A stretch of 64,000 bases of DNA from Canna indica (GCA_034359265.1 CP136897.1:29995501-30059500); one strand, 5' to 3'. Positions 35,543-47,288 are shown, counted from the first letter of the stretch. A program made the numbers and translations. The notes: generated by a model from the letters alone, not told the origin.

Positions 35543-35661
35543 AAAGGTGCAACACGAAATTTCCTAGGGGGTCACCCATCCTAGTACTACTCTCACCCAA
35601 GCACGCTTAACTTTGGAGTTCTGATGGGATCCGGTGCGTTAGTGCTGGTATGATCGCACCC
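35543..35661 (-). rRNA. 5S rRNA copy 75 (class B, indel at 103-107)
   Basis: The + strand reads CACGAAATTTCC where others read CACGAGGACTTCC, a net loss of one nucleotide with clustered changes around positions 102-105. Also C67T and G48A. Its duplicate, copy 81, lacks the lesion, so this is a recent private mutation. Confidence 0.92.
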
Positions 35662-36026
35662 GTCATGCACTTCTGATCGTCGGCTAATAAGGGGGAGCGT
35701 CCGAGGGATAGCTCGGGGTCATTTTCTTCGTCTCTTCGCGCGCCTTTTAGCGCCACGTGAAAAGCTGAAATCGGACAATAACGCACGGAGTTACGCCCGT
35801 TTTAAACGAAAAATAATAATTGAAATGTTATTTTTCTTATTTATTTACGAATTTTAATTTTTCGGGTCGGTTGGTCGATCGAGCCGGCCGTAGAGGTTGC
35901 GGCGGGCCCCGCGCGAGCGATCGACAGCCAAATTTTATGTCGACGACGTCGTCCATCCTTAACGTTTGGTTAGAAAGATTGGTAAAAAAAATGATCCCGT
36001 CGTGCAATCAAATAGGTAGTAAAAAA

Positions 36027-36146
36027 AAAGGTGCAACACGAGGACTTCCCAGGGAGTCACCCATCCTAGTACTACTCTCGCCCAAGCACGCTTAACTTCG
36101 GAGTTCTGATGGGATCCGGTGCGTTAGTGCTGGTATGATCGCACCC
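36027..36146 (-). rRNA. 5S rRNA copy 76 (class C, no other change)
   Basis: Matches the class C consensus throughout. Its duplicate, copy 82, has gained C67T. Confidence 0.94.
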
Positions 36147-36511
36147 GTCATGCACTTCTGATCGTCGACTAATAAGGGTGAGCGTCCGAGGGATAGCTCG
36201 GGGTCATTTTCTTCGTCTCTTCGCGCGCCTTTTAGCGCCACGTGAAAAGCTAAAATCGGACAATAATGAACGGAGTTACGCCCGTTTTAAACGAAAAATA
36301 ATAATTGAAATGTTATTTTTCTTATTTATTTACAAATTTTAATTTTTCGGGTCGGTTGGTCGATCGAGCCGGCCGTAGAGGTTGCGGCGGGCCCCGCGCG
36401 GGCGATCGACAGCCACATTTTATGTCGACCACGTCGTCCGTCCTTAACGTTTCGTTAGAAAGATTGGTAAAAAAAATGATCTCGTCGTGCAATCAAATAG
36501 GTAGTAAAAAA

Positions 36512-36631
36512 ACAAGTGCAACAGGAGGACTTCCCAAGGGGTCACCCATCCTAGTACTACTCTCGCCCAAGCACACATAACTTCAAAGTTCTGATGGGAT
36601 CCGGTGCGTTAGTGCTGGCATGATCGCACCC
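36512..36631 (-). rRNA. 5S rRNA copy 77 (class D, late D haplotype)
   Basis: C117T, G108C, C57T, A55T, C47T, C46T and A13G. The TATA-like site is preceded by an altered base (CTAATATGGG on the + strand). Confidence 0.92.
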
Positions 36632-36996
36632 GTCATGCAATTCTGATCGTCGGCTAATATGGGTGAGCGTCCGAGGGATAGCTCGGGGTCATTTTCTTCG
36701 TCTCTTCGCGCGCCTTTTAGCGCCACGTGAAAAGCTGAAATCGGACAATAATGCACGGAGTTACGCCCGTTTTAAACGAAAAATAATAATTGAAATGTTA
36801 TTTTTCTTATTTATTTACAAATTTTAATTTTTCGGGTCGGTTGGTCGATCGAGCCGGCCCTAGAGGTTGCGGCGGGCCCCGCGCACGCGATCGACAGCCA
36901 AATTTTATGTCGACGACGTCGTCCGTCCTTAACGTTTGATTAGAAAGATTGGTAAAAAAAATGATCTCGTCGTGCAATCAAATAGGTAGTAAAAAA

Positions 36997-37116
36997 AAAG
37001 GTGCAACAGGAGGAATTCCTAGGGGGTCACCCATCCTAGTACTACTCTCACCCAAGCACGCTTAACTTCGGAGTTCTGATGGGATCCGGTGCGTTAGTGC
37101 TGGTATGATCGCACCC
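36997..37116 (-). rRNA. 5S rRNA copy 78 (class B)
   Basis: G108C, G102T and C67T. Confidence 0.93.
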
Positions 37117-37480
37117 GTCATGCACTTCTGATCGTCGGCTAATAAGGGGGAGCGTCCGAGGGATAGCTCAGGGTCATTTTCTTCGTCTCTTCGCGCGCCT
37201 TTTAGCGCCACGTGAAAAGCTGAAATCGGACAATAATGGACGGAGTTACGCCCGTTTTAAACGAAAAATAATAATTGAAATGTTATTTTTCTTATTTATT
37301 TACGAATTTTAATTTTTTGGGTCGGTTGGTCGATCGAGCCGGCCGTACAGGTTGCGGCGGGCCCCGCGCGAGCGATCGACAGCCAAATTTTATGTCGACG
37401 ACGTCGTCCGTCCTTAACGTTTGGTTAGAAAGATTGGTAAAAAAAATGATCCCGCGTGCAATCAAATAGGTAGTAAAAAA

Positions 37481-37600
37481 AAAGGTGCAACACGAGGACT
37501 TCCCAGGGAGTCACCAATCCTAGTACTACTCTCGCCCAAGCACGCTTAACTTCGGAGTTCTGATGGGATCCGGTGCGTTAGTGCTGGTATGATCGCACCC
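37481..37600 (-). rRNA. 5S rRNA copy 79 (class C)
   Basis: G85T; duplicate of copy 73. Confidence 0.93.
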
Positions 37601-37965
37601 GTCATGCACTTCTGATCGTCGACTAATAAGGGGGAGCGTCCGAGGGATAGCTCGGGGTCATTTTCTTCGTCTCTTCGCGCGCCTTTTAGCGCCACGTGAA
37701 AAGCTGAAATTGGACAATAATGCACGGAGTTACGCCCGTTTTAAACGAAAAATAATAATTGTAATGTTATTTTTCTTATTTATTTACAAATTTTAATTTT
37801 TCGGGTCGGTTGGTCGATCGAGCCTGCCGTAGAGGTTGCGGCGGGCCCCGCGCGGGCGATCGACAGCCACATTTTATGTCGACGACGTCGTCCGTCCTTA
37901 ACGTTTGGTTAGAAAGATTGGTAAAAAAAATGATCTCGTCGTGCAATCAAATAGGTAGTAAAAAA

Positions 37966-38085
37966 AAAGGTGCAACACGAGGACTTCCTAGGGGGTCACC
38001 CATCCTAGTACTACTCTCGCCCAAGCACGCTTAACTTCGGAGTTCTGATGGGATCCGGTGCGTTAGTGCTGGTATGATCGCACCC
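37966..38085 (-). rRNA. 5S rRNA copy 80 (class B, no other change)
   Basis: Duplicate of copy 74; matches the class B consensus. Confidence 0.95.
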
Positions 38086-38450
38086 GTCATGCACTTCTGA
38101 TCGTCGACTAATAAGGGGGAGCGTCCGAGGGATAGCTCGGGGTCATTTTCTTCGTCTCTTCGCGCGCCTTTTAGCGCCACGTGAAAAGCTGAAATTGGAC
38201 AATAATGCACGGAGTTACGCCCGTTTTAAACGAAAAATAATAATTGAAATGTTATTTTTCTTATTTATTTACAAATTTTAATTTTTCGGGTCGGTTGGTC
38301 GATCGAGCCTGCCGTAGAGGTTGCGGCGGGCCCCGCGCGGGCGATCGACAGCCACATTTTATGTCGACGACGTCGTCCGTCCTTAACGTTTGGTTAGAAA
38401 GATTGGTAAAAAAAATGATCTCGTCGTGCAATCAAATAGGTAGTAAAAAA

Positions 38451-38570
38451 AAAGGTGCAACACGAGGACTTCCTAGGGGGTCACCCATCCTAGTACTACT
38501 CTCACCCAAGCACGCTTAACTTTGGAGTTCTGATGGGATCCGGTGCGTTAGTGCTGGTATGATCGCACCC
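38451..38570 (-). rRNA. 5S rRNA copy 81 (class B)
   Basis: C67T and G48A. Intact duplicate of copy 75. Confidence 0.94.
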
Positions 38571-38935
38571 GTCATGCACTTCTGATCGTCGGCTAATAAG
38601 GGGGAGCGTCCGAGGGATAGCTCGGGGTCATTTTCTTCGTCTCTTCGCGCGCCTTTTAGCGCCACGTGAAAAGCTGAAATCGGACAATAACGCACGGAGT
38701 TACGCCCGTTTTAAACGAAAAATAATAATTGAAATGTTATTTTTCTTATTTATTTACGAATTTTAATTTTTCGGGTCGGTTGGTCGATCGAGCCGGCCGT
38801 AGAGGTTGCGGCGGGCCCCGCGCGAGCGATCGACAGCCAAATTTTATGTCGACGACGTCGTCCATCCTTAACGTTTGGTTAGAAAGATTGGTAAAAAAAA
38901 TGATCCCGTCGTGCAATCAAATAGGTAGTAAAAAA

Positions 38936-39055
38936 AAAGGTGCAACACGAGGACTTCCCAGGGAGTCACCCATCCTAGTACTACTCTCACCCAAGCACGC
39001 TTAACTTCGGAGTTCTGATGGGATCCGGTGCGTTAGTGCTGGTATGATCGCACCC
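38936..39055 (-). rRNA. 5S rRNA copy 82 (class C)
   Basis: C67T; otherwise equal to copy 76. Confidence 0.94.
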
Positions 39056-39420
39056 GTCATGCACTTCTGATCGTCGACTAATAAGGGTGAGCGTCCGAGG
39101 GATAGCTCGGGGTCATTTTCTTCGTCTCTTCGCGCGCCTTTTAGCGCCACGTGAAAAGCTAAAATCGGACAATAATGAACGGAGTTACGCCCGTTTTAAA
39201 CGAAAAATAATAATTGAAATGTTATTTTTCTTATTTATTTACAAATTTTAATTTTTCGGGTCGGTTGGTCGATCGAGCCGGCCGTAGAGGTTGCGGCGGG
39301 CCCCGCGCGGGCGATCGACAGCCACATTTTATGTCGACCACGTCGTCCGTCCTTAACGTTTCGTTAGAAAGATTGGTAAAAAAAATGATCTCGTCGTGCA
39401 ATCAAATAGGTAGTAAAAAA

Positions 39421-39540
39421 ACAAGTGCAACAGGAGGACTTCCCAAGGGGTCACCCATCCTAGTACTACTCTCGCCCAAGCACACATAACTTCAAAGTTC
39501 TGATGGGATCCGGTGCGTTAGTGCTGGCATGATCGCACCC
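39421..39540 (-). rRNA. 5S rRNA copy 83 (class D, late D haplotype)
   Basis: Same as copy 77, including the altered TATA-like surroundings. Confidence 0.92.
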
Positions 39541-39905
39541 GTCATGCAATTCTGATCGTCGGCTAATATGGGTGAGCGTCCGAGGGATAGCTCGGGGTCA
39601 TTTTCTTCGTCTCTTCGCGCGCCTTTTAGCGCCACGTGAAAAGCTGAAATCGGACAATAATGCACGGAGTTACGCCCGTTTTAAACGAAAAATAATAATT
39701 GAAATGTTATTTTTCTTATTTATTTACAAATTTTAATTTTTCGGGTCGGTTGGTCGATCGAGCCGGCCCTAGAGGTTGCGGCGGGCCCCGCGCACGCGAT
39801 CGACAGCCAAATTTTATGTCGACGACGTCGTCCGTCCTTAACGTTTGATTAGAAAGATTGGTAAAAAAAATGATCTCGTCGTGCAATCAAATAGGTAGTA
39901 AAAAA

Positions 39906-40025
39906 AAAGGTGCAACAGGAGGAATTCCTAGGGGGTCACCCATCCTAGTACTACTCTCACCCAAGCACGCTTAACTTCGGAGTTCTGATGGGATCCGGTG
40001 CGTTAGTGCTGGTATGATCGCACCC
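39906..40025 (-). rRNA. 5S rRNA copy 84 (class B)
   Basis: Same as copy 78 (G108C, G102T, C67T). Confidence 0.93.
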
Positions 40026-40390
40026 GTCATGCACTTCTGATCGTCGGCTAATAAGGGGGAGCGTCCGAGGGATAGCTCGGGGTCATTTTCTTCGTCTCTT
40101 CGCGCGCCTTTTAGCGCCACGTGAAAAGCTGAAATCGGACAATAATGCACGGAGTTACGCCCGTTTTAAACGAAAAATAATAATTGAAATGTTATTTTTC
40201 TTATTTATTTACGAATTTTAATTTTTCGGGTATGTTGGTCGATCGAGCCGGCTGTAGAGGTTGCGGCGGGCCCCGCGCGAGCGATCGACAGCCAAATTTT
40301 ATGTCGACGACGTCGTCCATCCTTAACGTTTGGTTAGAAAGATTGGTAAAAAAAATGATCCTGTCGTGCAATCAAATAGGTAGTAAAAAA

Positions 40391-40510
40391 AAAGGTGCAA
40401 CACGAGGACTTCCCAGGGAGTCACCCATCCTAGTACTACTCTCGCCCAAGCACGCTTAACTTCGGAGTTCTGATGGGATCCGGTGCGTTACTGCTGGTAT
40501 GATCGCACCC
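40391..40510 (-). rRNA. 5S rRNA copy 85 (class C)
   Basis: C20G only, beyond the class change. Confidence 0.94.
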
Positions 40511-40875
40511 GTCATGCACTTCTGATCGTCGACTAATAAGGGTGAGCGTCTGAGGGATAGCTCGGGGTCATTTTCTTCGTCTCTTCGCGCGCCTTTTAGC
40601 GCCACGTGAAAAGCTAAAATCGGACAATAATGCACGGAGTTACGCCCGTTTTAAACGAAAAATAATAATTGAAATGTTATTTTTCTTATTTATTTACAAA
40701 TTTTATTTTTTCGGGTCGGTTGGTCGATCGAGCCGGCCGTAGAGATTGCGGCGGGCCCCGCGCGGGCGATCGACAGCCACATTTTATGTCGACCACGTCG
40801 TCCGTCCTTAACGTTTCGTTAGAAAGATTGGTAAAAAAAATGATCTCGTCGTGCAATCAAATAGGTAGTAAAAAA

Positions 40876-40995
40876 ACAAGTGCAACAGGAGGACTTCCCA
40901 AGGGGTCACCCATCCTAGTACTACTCTCGCCCAAGCACACATAACTTCGAAGTTCTGATGGGATCCGGTGCGTTAGTGCTGCCATGATCGCACCC
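40876..40995 (-). rRNA. 5S rRNA copy 86 (class D, late D haplotype)
   Basis: C117T, G108C, C57T, A55T, C46T, C14G and A13G. Confidence 0.92.
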
Positions 40996-41360
40996 GTCAT
41001 GCACTTCTGATCGTCGGCTAATAAGGGCGAGCGTCCGAGGGATAGCTCGGGGTCATTTTCTTCGTCTCTTCGCGCGCCTTTTAGCGCCACGTGAAAAGCT
41101 GAAATCGGACAATAATGCACGGAGTTACGCCCGTTTTAAACGAAAAATAATAATTGAAATGTTATTTTTCTTATTTATTTACAAATTTTAATTTTTCGGG
41201 TCGGTTGGTCGATCGAGTCGGCCGTAGAGGTTGCGGCGGGCCCCGCGCGGGTGATCGAAAGCCACATTTTATGTCGACCACGTCGTCCGTCCTTAACGTT
41301 TCGTTAGAAAGATTGGTAAAAAAAATGATCTCGTCGTGCAATCAAATAGGTAGTAAAAAA

Positions 41361-41480
41361 ACAAGTGCAACAGGAGGACTTCCCAAGGGGTCACCCATCC
41401 TAGTACTACTCTCGCCCAAGCACACATAACTTCGAAGTTCTGATGGGATCCGGTGCGTTAGTGCTGGCATGATCGCACCC
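41361..41480 (-). rRNA. 5S rRNA copy 87 (class D, late D haplotype)
   Basis: Type form of the haplotype: C117T, G108C, C95T, C57T, A55T, C46T and A13G, with nothing else. It sits next to copy 86, the only place where two such genes are adjacent. Confidence 0.93.
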
Positions 41481-41845
41481 GTCATGCACTTCTGATCGTC
41501 GGCTAATAAGGGGGAGCGTCCGAGGGATAGCTCGGGGTCATTTTCTTCGTCTCTTCGCGCGCCTTTTAGCGCCACGTGAAAAGCTGAAATCGGACAATAA
41601 TGCACGGAGTTACGCCCGTTTTAAACGAAAAATAATAATTGAAATGTTATTTTTCTTATTTATTTACAAATTTTAATTTTTCGGGTCGGTTGGTCGATCG
41701 AGCCGGCCGTAGAGGTTGCGGCGGGCCCCGCGCGAGCGATCGACAGCCAAATTTTATGTCGACGACGTCGTCCGTCCTTAACGTTTGGTTAGAAAGATTG
41801 GTAAAAAAAATGATCTCGTCGTGCAATCAAATAGGTAGTAAAAAA

Positions 41846-41965
41846 AAAGGTGCAACACGAGGACTTCCCAGGGGGTCACCCATCCTAGTACTACTCTCGC
41901 CCAAGCACGCTTAACTTCGGAGTTCTGATGGGATCCGGTGCGTTACTGCTGATATGATCTCACCC
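41846..41965 (-). rRNA. 5S rRNA copy 88 (class A)
   Basis: C20G, C14T and C6A; T at -1. The spacer to the right has CACGTC in place of CACGTG. Confidence 0.93.
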
Positions 41966-42331
41966 ATCATGCACTTTTGATCGTCGGCTAATAAGGGGGA
42001 GCGTCCGAGGGATAGCTCGGGGTCATTTTCTTCGTCTCTTCGCGCACCTTTTAGCGCCACGTCAAGAGCTGAAATCGGACAATAATGCACGGAGTTACGC
42101 CCGTTTTAAACGAAAAATAATAATTGAAATGTTATTTTTCTTATTTATTTACAAATTTTAATTTTTCGGTTCGGTTGGTCGATCGAGCCTGCCGTAGAGG
42201 TTGCGGCGGGCCCCGCGCGGGCGATCGACAGCCAAATTTTATGTCGACGACGTCGTCCGTCCTTAACGTTTGGTTAGAAAGATTTGTAAAAAAAATGATC
42301 TCGTCGTGCAATCAAATAGGTAGTAAAAAAA

Positions 42332-42451
42332 AAAGGTGCAACACGAGGACTTCCCAGGGGGTCACCGATCCTAGTACTACTCTCGCCCAAGCACGCTTAA
42401 CTTCGGAGTTCTGATGGGATCCGATGCGTTAGTGCTGGTATGATCGCACCC
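42332..42451 (-). rRNA. 5S rRNA copy 89 (class A)
   Basis: G85C and C28T. The T-run is one base longer than usual (10). Confidence 0.93.
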
Positions 42452-42817
42452 GTCATGCACTTCTGATCGTCGGCTAATAAGGGGGAGCGTCCGAGGGATA
42501 GCTCGGGGTCATTTTCTTCGTCTCTTCGCGCACCTTTTAGCGCCACGTCAAGAGCTGAAATCGGACAATAATGCACGGAGTTACGCCCGTTTTAAACGAA
42601 AAATAATAATTGAAATGTTATTTTTCTTATTTATTTACAAATTTTAATTTTTCGGGTCGGTTGGTCGATCGAGCCTGCCGTAGAGGTTGCGGCGGGCCCC
42701 GCGCGGGCGATCGACAGCCAAATTTTATGTCGACGACGTCGTCCGTCCTTAACGTTTGGTTAGAAAGATTTTTTAAAAAAATGATCTCGTCGTGCAATCA
42801 AATAGGTAGTAAAAAAA

Positions 42818-42937
42818 AAAGGTGCAACACGAGGACTTCCCAGGGGGTCACCGATCCTAGTACTACTCTCGCCCAAGCACGCTTAACTTTGGAGTTCTGA
42901 TGGGATCCGATGCGTTAGTGCTGGTATGATCGCACCC
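42818..42937 (-). rRNA. 5S rRNA copy 90 (class A)
   Basis: G85C, G48A and C28T. The second T-run is shorter here (GATTTTTTAAAAAAATG on the + strand). Confidence 0.93.
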
Positions 42938-43290
42938 GTCATGCACTTCTGATCGTCGGCTAATAAGGGTGAGCGTCCGAGGGATAGCTCGGGGTCATTT
43001 TCTTCGTCTCTTCGCGTGCCTTTTAGCGCCACGTGAAAAGCTGAAATCGGACAATAATGCACGGAGTTACGCCCGTTTTAAACGAAAAATAATAATTGAA
43101 ATGTTATTTTTCTTATTTATTTACAAATTTTAATTTTTCGGGTCGGTTGGTCGATCGAGCCGGCCGTAGAGGTTGCGGCGGGCGATCGACAGCCACATTT
43201 TATGTCGACGACGTCGTCCGTCCTTAACATTTGGTTAGAAAGATTGGTAAAAAAATGATCTCGTCGTGCAATCAAATAGGTAGTAAAAAA

Positions 43291-43410
43291 AAAGGTGCAA
43301 CACGAGGACTTCCCAGGGAGTCACCCATCCTAGTACTACTCTCGCCCAAGCACACTTAACTTCGAAGTTCTGATGGGATCCGGTGCGTTAGTGCTGGCAT
43401 GATCGCACCC
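43291..43410 (-). rRNA. 5S rRNA copy 91 (class C)
   Basis: C57T, C46T and A13G. It combines class C with the late-D A-box side, which suggests a recombinant. Its downstream spacer lost 11 bp near 43180. Confidence 0.93.
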
Positions 43411-43775
43411 GTCATGCACTTCTGATCGTCGGCTAATAAGGGCGAGCGTCCGAGGGATAGCTCGGGGTCATTTTCTTCGTCTCTTCGCGCGCCTTTTAGC
43501 GCCACGTGAAAAGCTGAAATCAGACAATAATGCACGGAGTTACGCCCGTTTTAAACGAAAAATAATAATTGAAATGTTATTTTTCTTATTTATTTACAAA
43601 TTTTAATTTTTCGGCTCGGTTGGTCGATCGAGCCGGCCGTAGAGGTTGCGGCGGGCCCCGCGCGAGCGATCGACAGCCAAATTTTATGTCCACGACGTCG
43701 TCCGTCCTTAACGTTTGGTTAGAAAGATTGGTAAAAAAAATGATCTCGTCGTGCAATCAAATAGGTAGTAAAAAA

Positions 43776-43895
43776 ACAAGTGCAACAGGAGGACTTCCCA
43801 AGGGGTCACCCATCCTAGTACTACTCTCGCCCAAGCACACATAACTTCGAAGTTCTGATGGGATCCGGTGCGTTAGTGCTGGCATGATTGCACCC
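43776..43895 (-). rRNA. 5S rRNA copy 92 (class D, late D gene in a foreign spacer)
   Basis: C117T, G108C, C57T, A55T, C46T, A13G and G7A. The spacer to its left is not of the D type: it has CGGCTCGG and GTCCACGACG, identical to the spacer left of copy 97. The switch falls within the T-run, so this unit is a conversion or crossover product. Confidence 0.92.
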
Positions 43896-44260
43896 GTCAT
43901 GCACTTCTGATCGTCGGCTAATAAGGGGGAGCGTCCGAGGAATAGCTCGGGGTCATTTTCTTCGTCTCTTCGCGCGCCTTTTAGCGCCACGTGAAAAGCT
44001 GAAATCGGACAATAATGCACGGAGTTACGCCCGTTTTAAACGAAAAATAATAATTGAAATGTTATTTTTCTTATTTATTTACAAATTTTAATTTTTCGGG
44101 TCGGTTGGTCGATCGAGCCGGCCGTAGAGGTTGCGGCGGGCCCCGCGCGAGCGATCGACAGCCAAATTTTATGTCGACGACGTCGTCCGTCCTTAACGTT
44201 TGGTTAGAAAGATTGGTAAAAAAAATGATCTCGTCGTGCAATCAAATAGGTAGTAAAAAA

Positions 44261-44380
44261 AAAGGTGCAACACGAGGACTTCCCAGGGGGTCACCCATCC
44301 TAGTACTACTCTCGCCCAAGCACACTTAACTTCGGAGTTCTGATGGGATCCGGTGCGTTACTGCTGGTATGATCGCACCC
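44261..44380 (-). rRNA. 5S rRNA copy 93 (class A)
   Basis: C57T and C20G; T at -1. Counterpart of copy 88. Confidence 0.93.
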
Positions 44381-44746
44381 ATCATGCACTTTTGATCGTC
44401 GGCTAATAAGGGGGAGCGTCCGAGGGATAGCTCGGGGTCATTTTCTTCGTCTCTTCGCGCACCTTTTAGCGCCACGTCAAGAGCTGAAATCGGACAATAA
44501 TGCACGGAGTTACGCCCGTTTTAAACGAAAAATAATAATTGAAATGTTATTTTTCTTATTTATTTACAAATTTTAATTTTTCGGGTCGGTTGGTCGATCG
44601 AGCCTGCCGTAGAGGTTGCGGTGGGCCCCGCGCGGGCGATCGACAGCCAAATTTTATGTCGACGACGTCGTCCGTCCTTAACGTTTGGTTAGAAAGATTT
44701 GTAAAAAAAATGATCTCGTCGTGCAATCAAATAGGTAGTAAAAAAA

Positions 44747-44866
44747 AAAGGTGCAACACGAGGACTTCCCAGGGGGTCACCGATCCTAGTACTACTCTCG
44801 CCCAAGCACGCTTAACTTCGGAGTTCTTATGGGATCCGATGCGTTAGTGCTGGTATGATCGCACCC
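44747..44866 (-). rRNA. 5S rRNA copy 94 (class A)
   Basis: G85C, C39A and C28T. Counterpart of copy 89. Confidence 0.93.
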
Positions 44867-45231
44867 GTCATGCACTTCTGATCGTCGGCTAATAAGGGGG
44901 AGCGTCCGAGGGATAGCTCGGGGTCATTTTCTTCGTCTCTTCGCGCACCTTTTAGCGCCACGTCAAGAGCTGAAATCGGACAATAATGCACGGAGTTACG
45001 CCCGTTTTAAACGAAAAATAATAATTGAAATGTTATTTTTCTTATTTATTTACAAATTTTAATTTTTCGGGTCGGTTGGTCGATCGAGCCTGCCGTAGAG
45101 GTTGCGGCGGGCCCCGCGCGGGCGATCGACCCCAAATTTTATGTCGACGACGTCGTCCGTCCTTAACGTTTGGTTAGAAAGATTTGTAAAAAAAATGATC
45201 TCGTCGTGCAATCAAATAGGTAGTAAAAAAA

Positions 45232-45351
45232 AAAGGTGCAACACGAGGACTTCCCAGGGGGTCACCGATCCTAGTACTACTCTCGCCCAAGCACGCTTAA
45301 CTTCGGAGTTCTGATGGGATCCGATGCGTTAGTGCTGGTATGATCGCACCC
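45232..45351 (-). rRNA. 5S rRNA copy 95 (class A)
   Basis: G85C and C28T. Counterpart of copy 90. Confidence 0.93.
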
Positions 45352-45715
45352 GTCATGCACTTCTGATCGTCGGCTAATAAGGGTGAGCGTCCGAGGGATA
45401 GCTCGGGGTCATTTTCTTCGTCTCTTCGCGCGCCTTTTAGCGCCACGTGAAAAGCTGAAATCGGACAATAATGCACGGAGTTACGCCCGTTTTAAACGAA
45501 AAATAATAATTGAAATGTTATTTTTCTTATTTATTTACAAATTTTAATTTTTCGGGTCGGTTGGTCGATCGAGCCGGCCGTAGAGGTTGCGGCGGGCCCC
45601 GCGCGGGCGATCGACAGCCACATTTTATGTCGACGACGTCGTCCGTCCTTAACATTTGGTTAGAAAGATTGGTAAAAAAATGATCTCGTCGTGCAATCAA
45701 ATAGGTAGTAAAAAA

Positions 45716-45835
45716 AAAGGTGCAACACGAGGACTTCCCAGGGAGTCACCCATCCTAGTACTACTCTCGCCCAAGCACACTTAACTTCGAAGTTCTGATG
45801 GGATCCGGTGCGTTAGTGCTGGCATGATCGCACCC
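45716..45835 (-). rRNA. 5S rRNA copy 96 (class C)
   Basis: C57T, C46T and A13G; same as copy 91 but with the full spacer. Confidence 0.93.
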
Positions 45836-46200
45836 GTCATGCACTTCTGATCGTCGGCTAATAAGGGCGAGCGTCCGAGGGATAGCTCGGGGTCATTTTC
45901 TTCGTCTCTTCGCGCGCCTTTTAGCGCCACGTGAAAAGCTGAAATCAGACAATAATGCACGGAGTTACGCCCGTTTTAAACGAAAAATAATAATTGAAAT
46001 GTTATTTTACTTATTTATTTACAAATTTTAATTTTTCGGCTCGGTTGGTCGATCGAGCCGGCCGTAGAGGTTGCGGCGGGCCCCGCGCGAGCGATCGACA
46101 GCCAAATTTTATGTCCACGACGTCGTCCGTCCTTAACGTTTGGTTAGAAAGATTGGTAAAAAAAATGATCTCGTCGTGCAATCAAATAGGTAGTAAAAAA

Positions 46201-46320
46201 AAAGGTGCAACACGAGGACTTCCTAGGGGGTCACCCATCCTAGTACTACTCTCGCCCAAGCACGCTTAACTTCGGAGTTCTGATGGGATCCGGTGCGTTA
46301 GTGCTGGTATGATCGCACCC
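46201..46320 (-). rRNA. 5S rRNA copy 97 (class B, no other change)
   Basis: Consensus class B gene, in the spacer type shared with copy 92. Confidence 0.95.
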
Positions 46321-46684
46321 GTCATGCACTTCTGATCGTCGGCTAATAAGGGGGAGCGTCCGAGGGATAGCTCGGGGTCATTTTCTTCGTCTCTTCGCGC
46401 GCCTTTTAGCGCCACGTGAAAAGCTGAAATCGGACAATAATGCACGGAGTTACGCCCGTTTTAAACGAAAAATAATAATTGAAATGTTATTTTTCTTATT
46501 TATTTTCGAATTTTAATTTTTCAGGTCGGTTGGTCGATCGAGCCGGCCGTAGAGGTTGCGGCGGGCCCCGCGCGAGCGATCGACAGCCAAATTTTATGTC
46601 GACGACGTCGGCCGTCCTTAACGTTTGGTTAGAAAGATTGGTAAAAAAAATGATCTCGTCGTGCAATCAAATAGGTAGTAAAAA

Positions 46685-46804
46685 AAAGGTACAACACGAG
46701 GACTTCCCAGGGGGTCACCGATCCTAGTACTACTCTCACCCAAGCACACTTAACTTCGGAGTTCTGATGGGATCCGGTGCGTTAGTGCTGGTATGATCGC
46801 ACCC
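46685..46804 (-). rRNA. 5S rRNA copy 98 (class A)
   Basis: C114T, G85C, C67T and C57T; T at -1. Confidence 0.93.
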
Positions 46805-47168
46805 ATCATGCACTTCTGATCGTCGGCTAATAAGGGCGAGCGTCCGAGGGATAGCTCGGGGTCATTTTCTTCGTCTCTTCGCGCGCCTTTTAGCGCCACG
46901 TGAAAAGCTGAAATCGGACAATAATGCACGGAGTTACGCCCGTTTTAAACGAAAAATAATAATTGAAATGTTATTTTTCTTTTTTATTTACGAATTTTAA
47001 TTTTTCAGGTCGGTTGGTCGATCGAGCCGGCCGTAGAGGTTGCGGCGGGCCCCGCGCGAGCGATCGACAGCCAAATTTTATGTCGACGACGTCGGCCGTC
47101 CTTAACGTTTGGTTAGAAAGATTGGTAAAAAAAATGATCTCGTCGTGCAATCAAATAGGTAGTAAAAA

Positions 47169-47288
47169 AAAGGTACAACACGAGGACTTCCCAGGGGGTC
47201 ACCGATCCTAGTACTACTCTCACCCAAGCACACTTAACTTCGGAGTTCTGATGGGATCCGGTGCGTTAGTGCTGGTATGATCGCACCC
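47169..47288 (-). rRNA. 5S rRNA copy 99 (class A)
   Basis: Same gene as copy 98, 484 bp away. The TATA-like site is followed by AAGTGCGAG instead of AAGGGCGAG on the + strand. Confidence 0.93.

Larger units (their letters stand above)
34209..40025 (-). repeat. tandem duplication of a 5S hexamer (2,908-2,909 bp)
   Basis: Copies 73-78 and 79-84 correspond one to one. The offset is 2,908 bp for the first two genes and 2,909 bp after the 1-nt loss in copy 75. Shared rare markers include CTCAGGGTC (34260, 37168), AATGGACGGAG (34327, 37235), GGCCCTAGAG (36856, 39765) and GCGCACGCG (36881, 39790). The first block is about 34209-37116, the second about 37117-40025. The few differences are in copies 73/79, 75/81 and 76/82. 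Confidence 0.93.
41846..46165 (-). repeat. duplicated five-unit block (~2,415-2,425 bp period)
   Basis: Copies 88-91 and the spacer up to copy 92 (about 41846-43740) match copies 93-96 and the spacer up to copy 97 (about 44261-46165). The offset is 2,415 bp, rising to 2,425 bp because of the 11-bp deletion near 43180. Shared markers: CACTTTTGATCG (41971, 44386), G85C genes, CGGCTCGG and GTCCACG. The similarity stops at the copy 92 and copy 97 genes. Confidence 0.9.
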
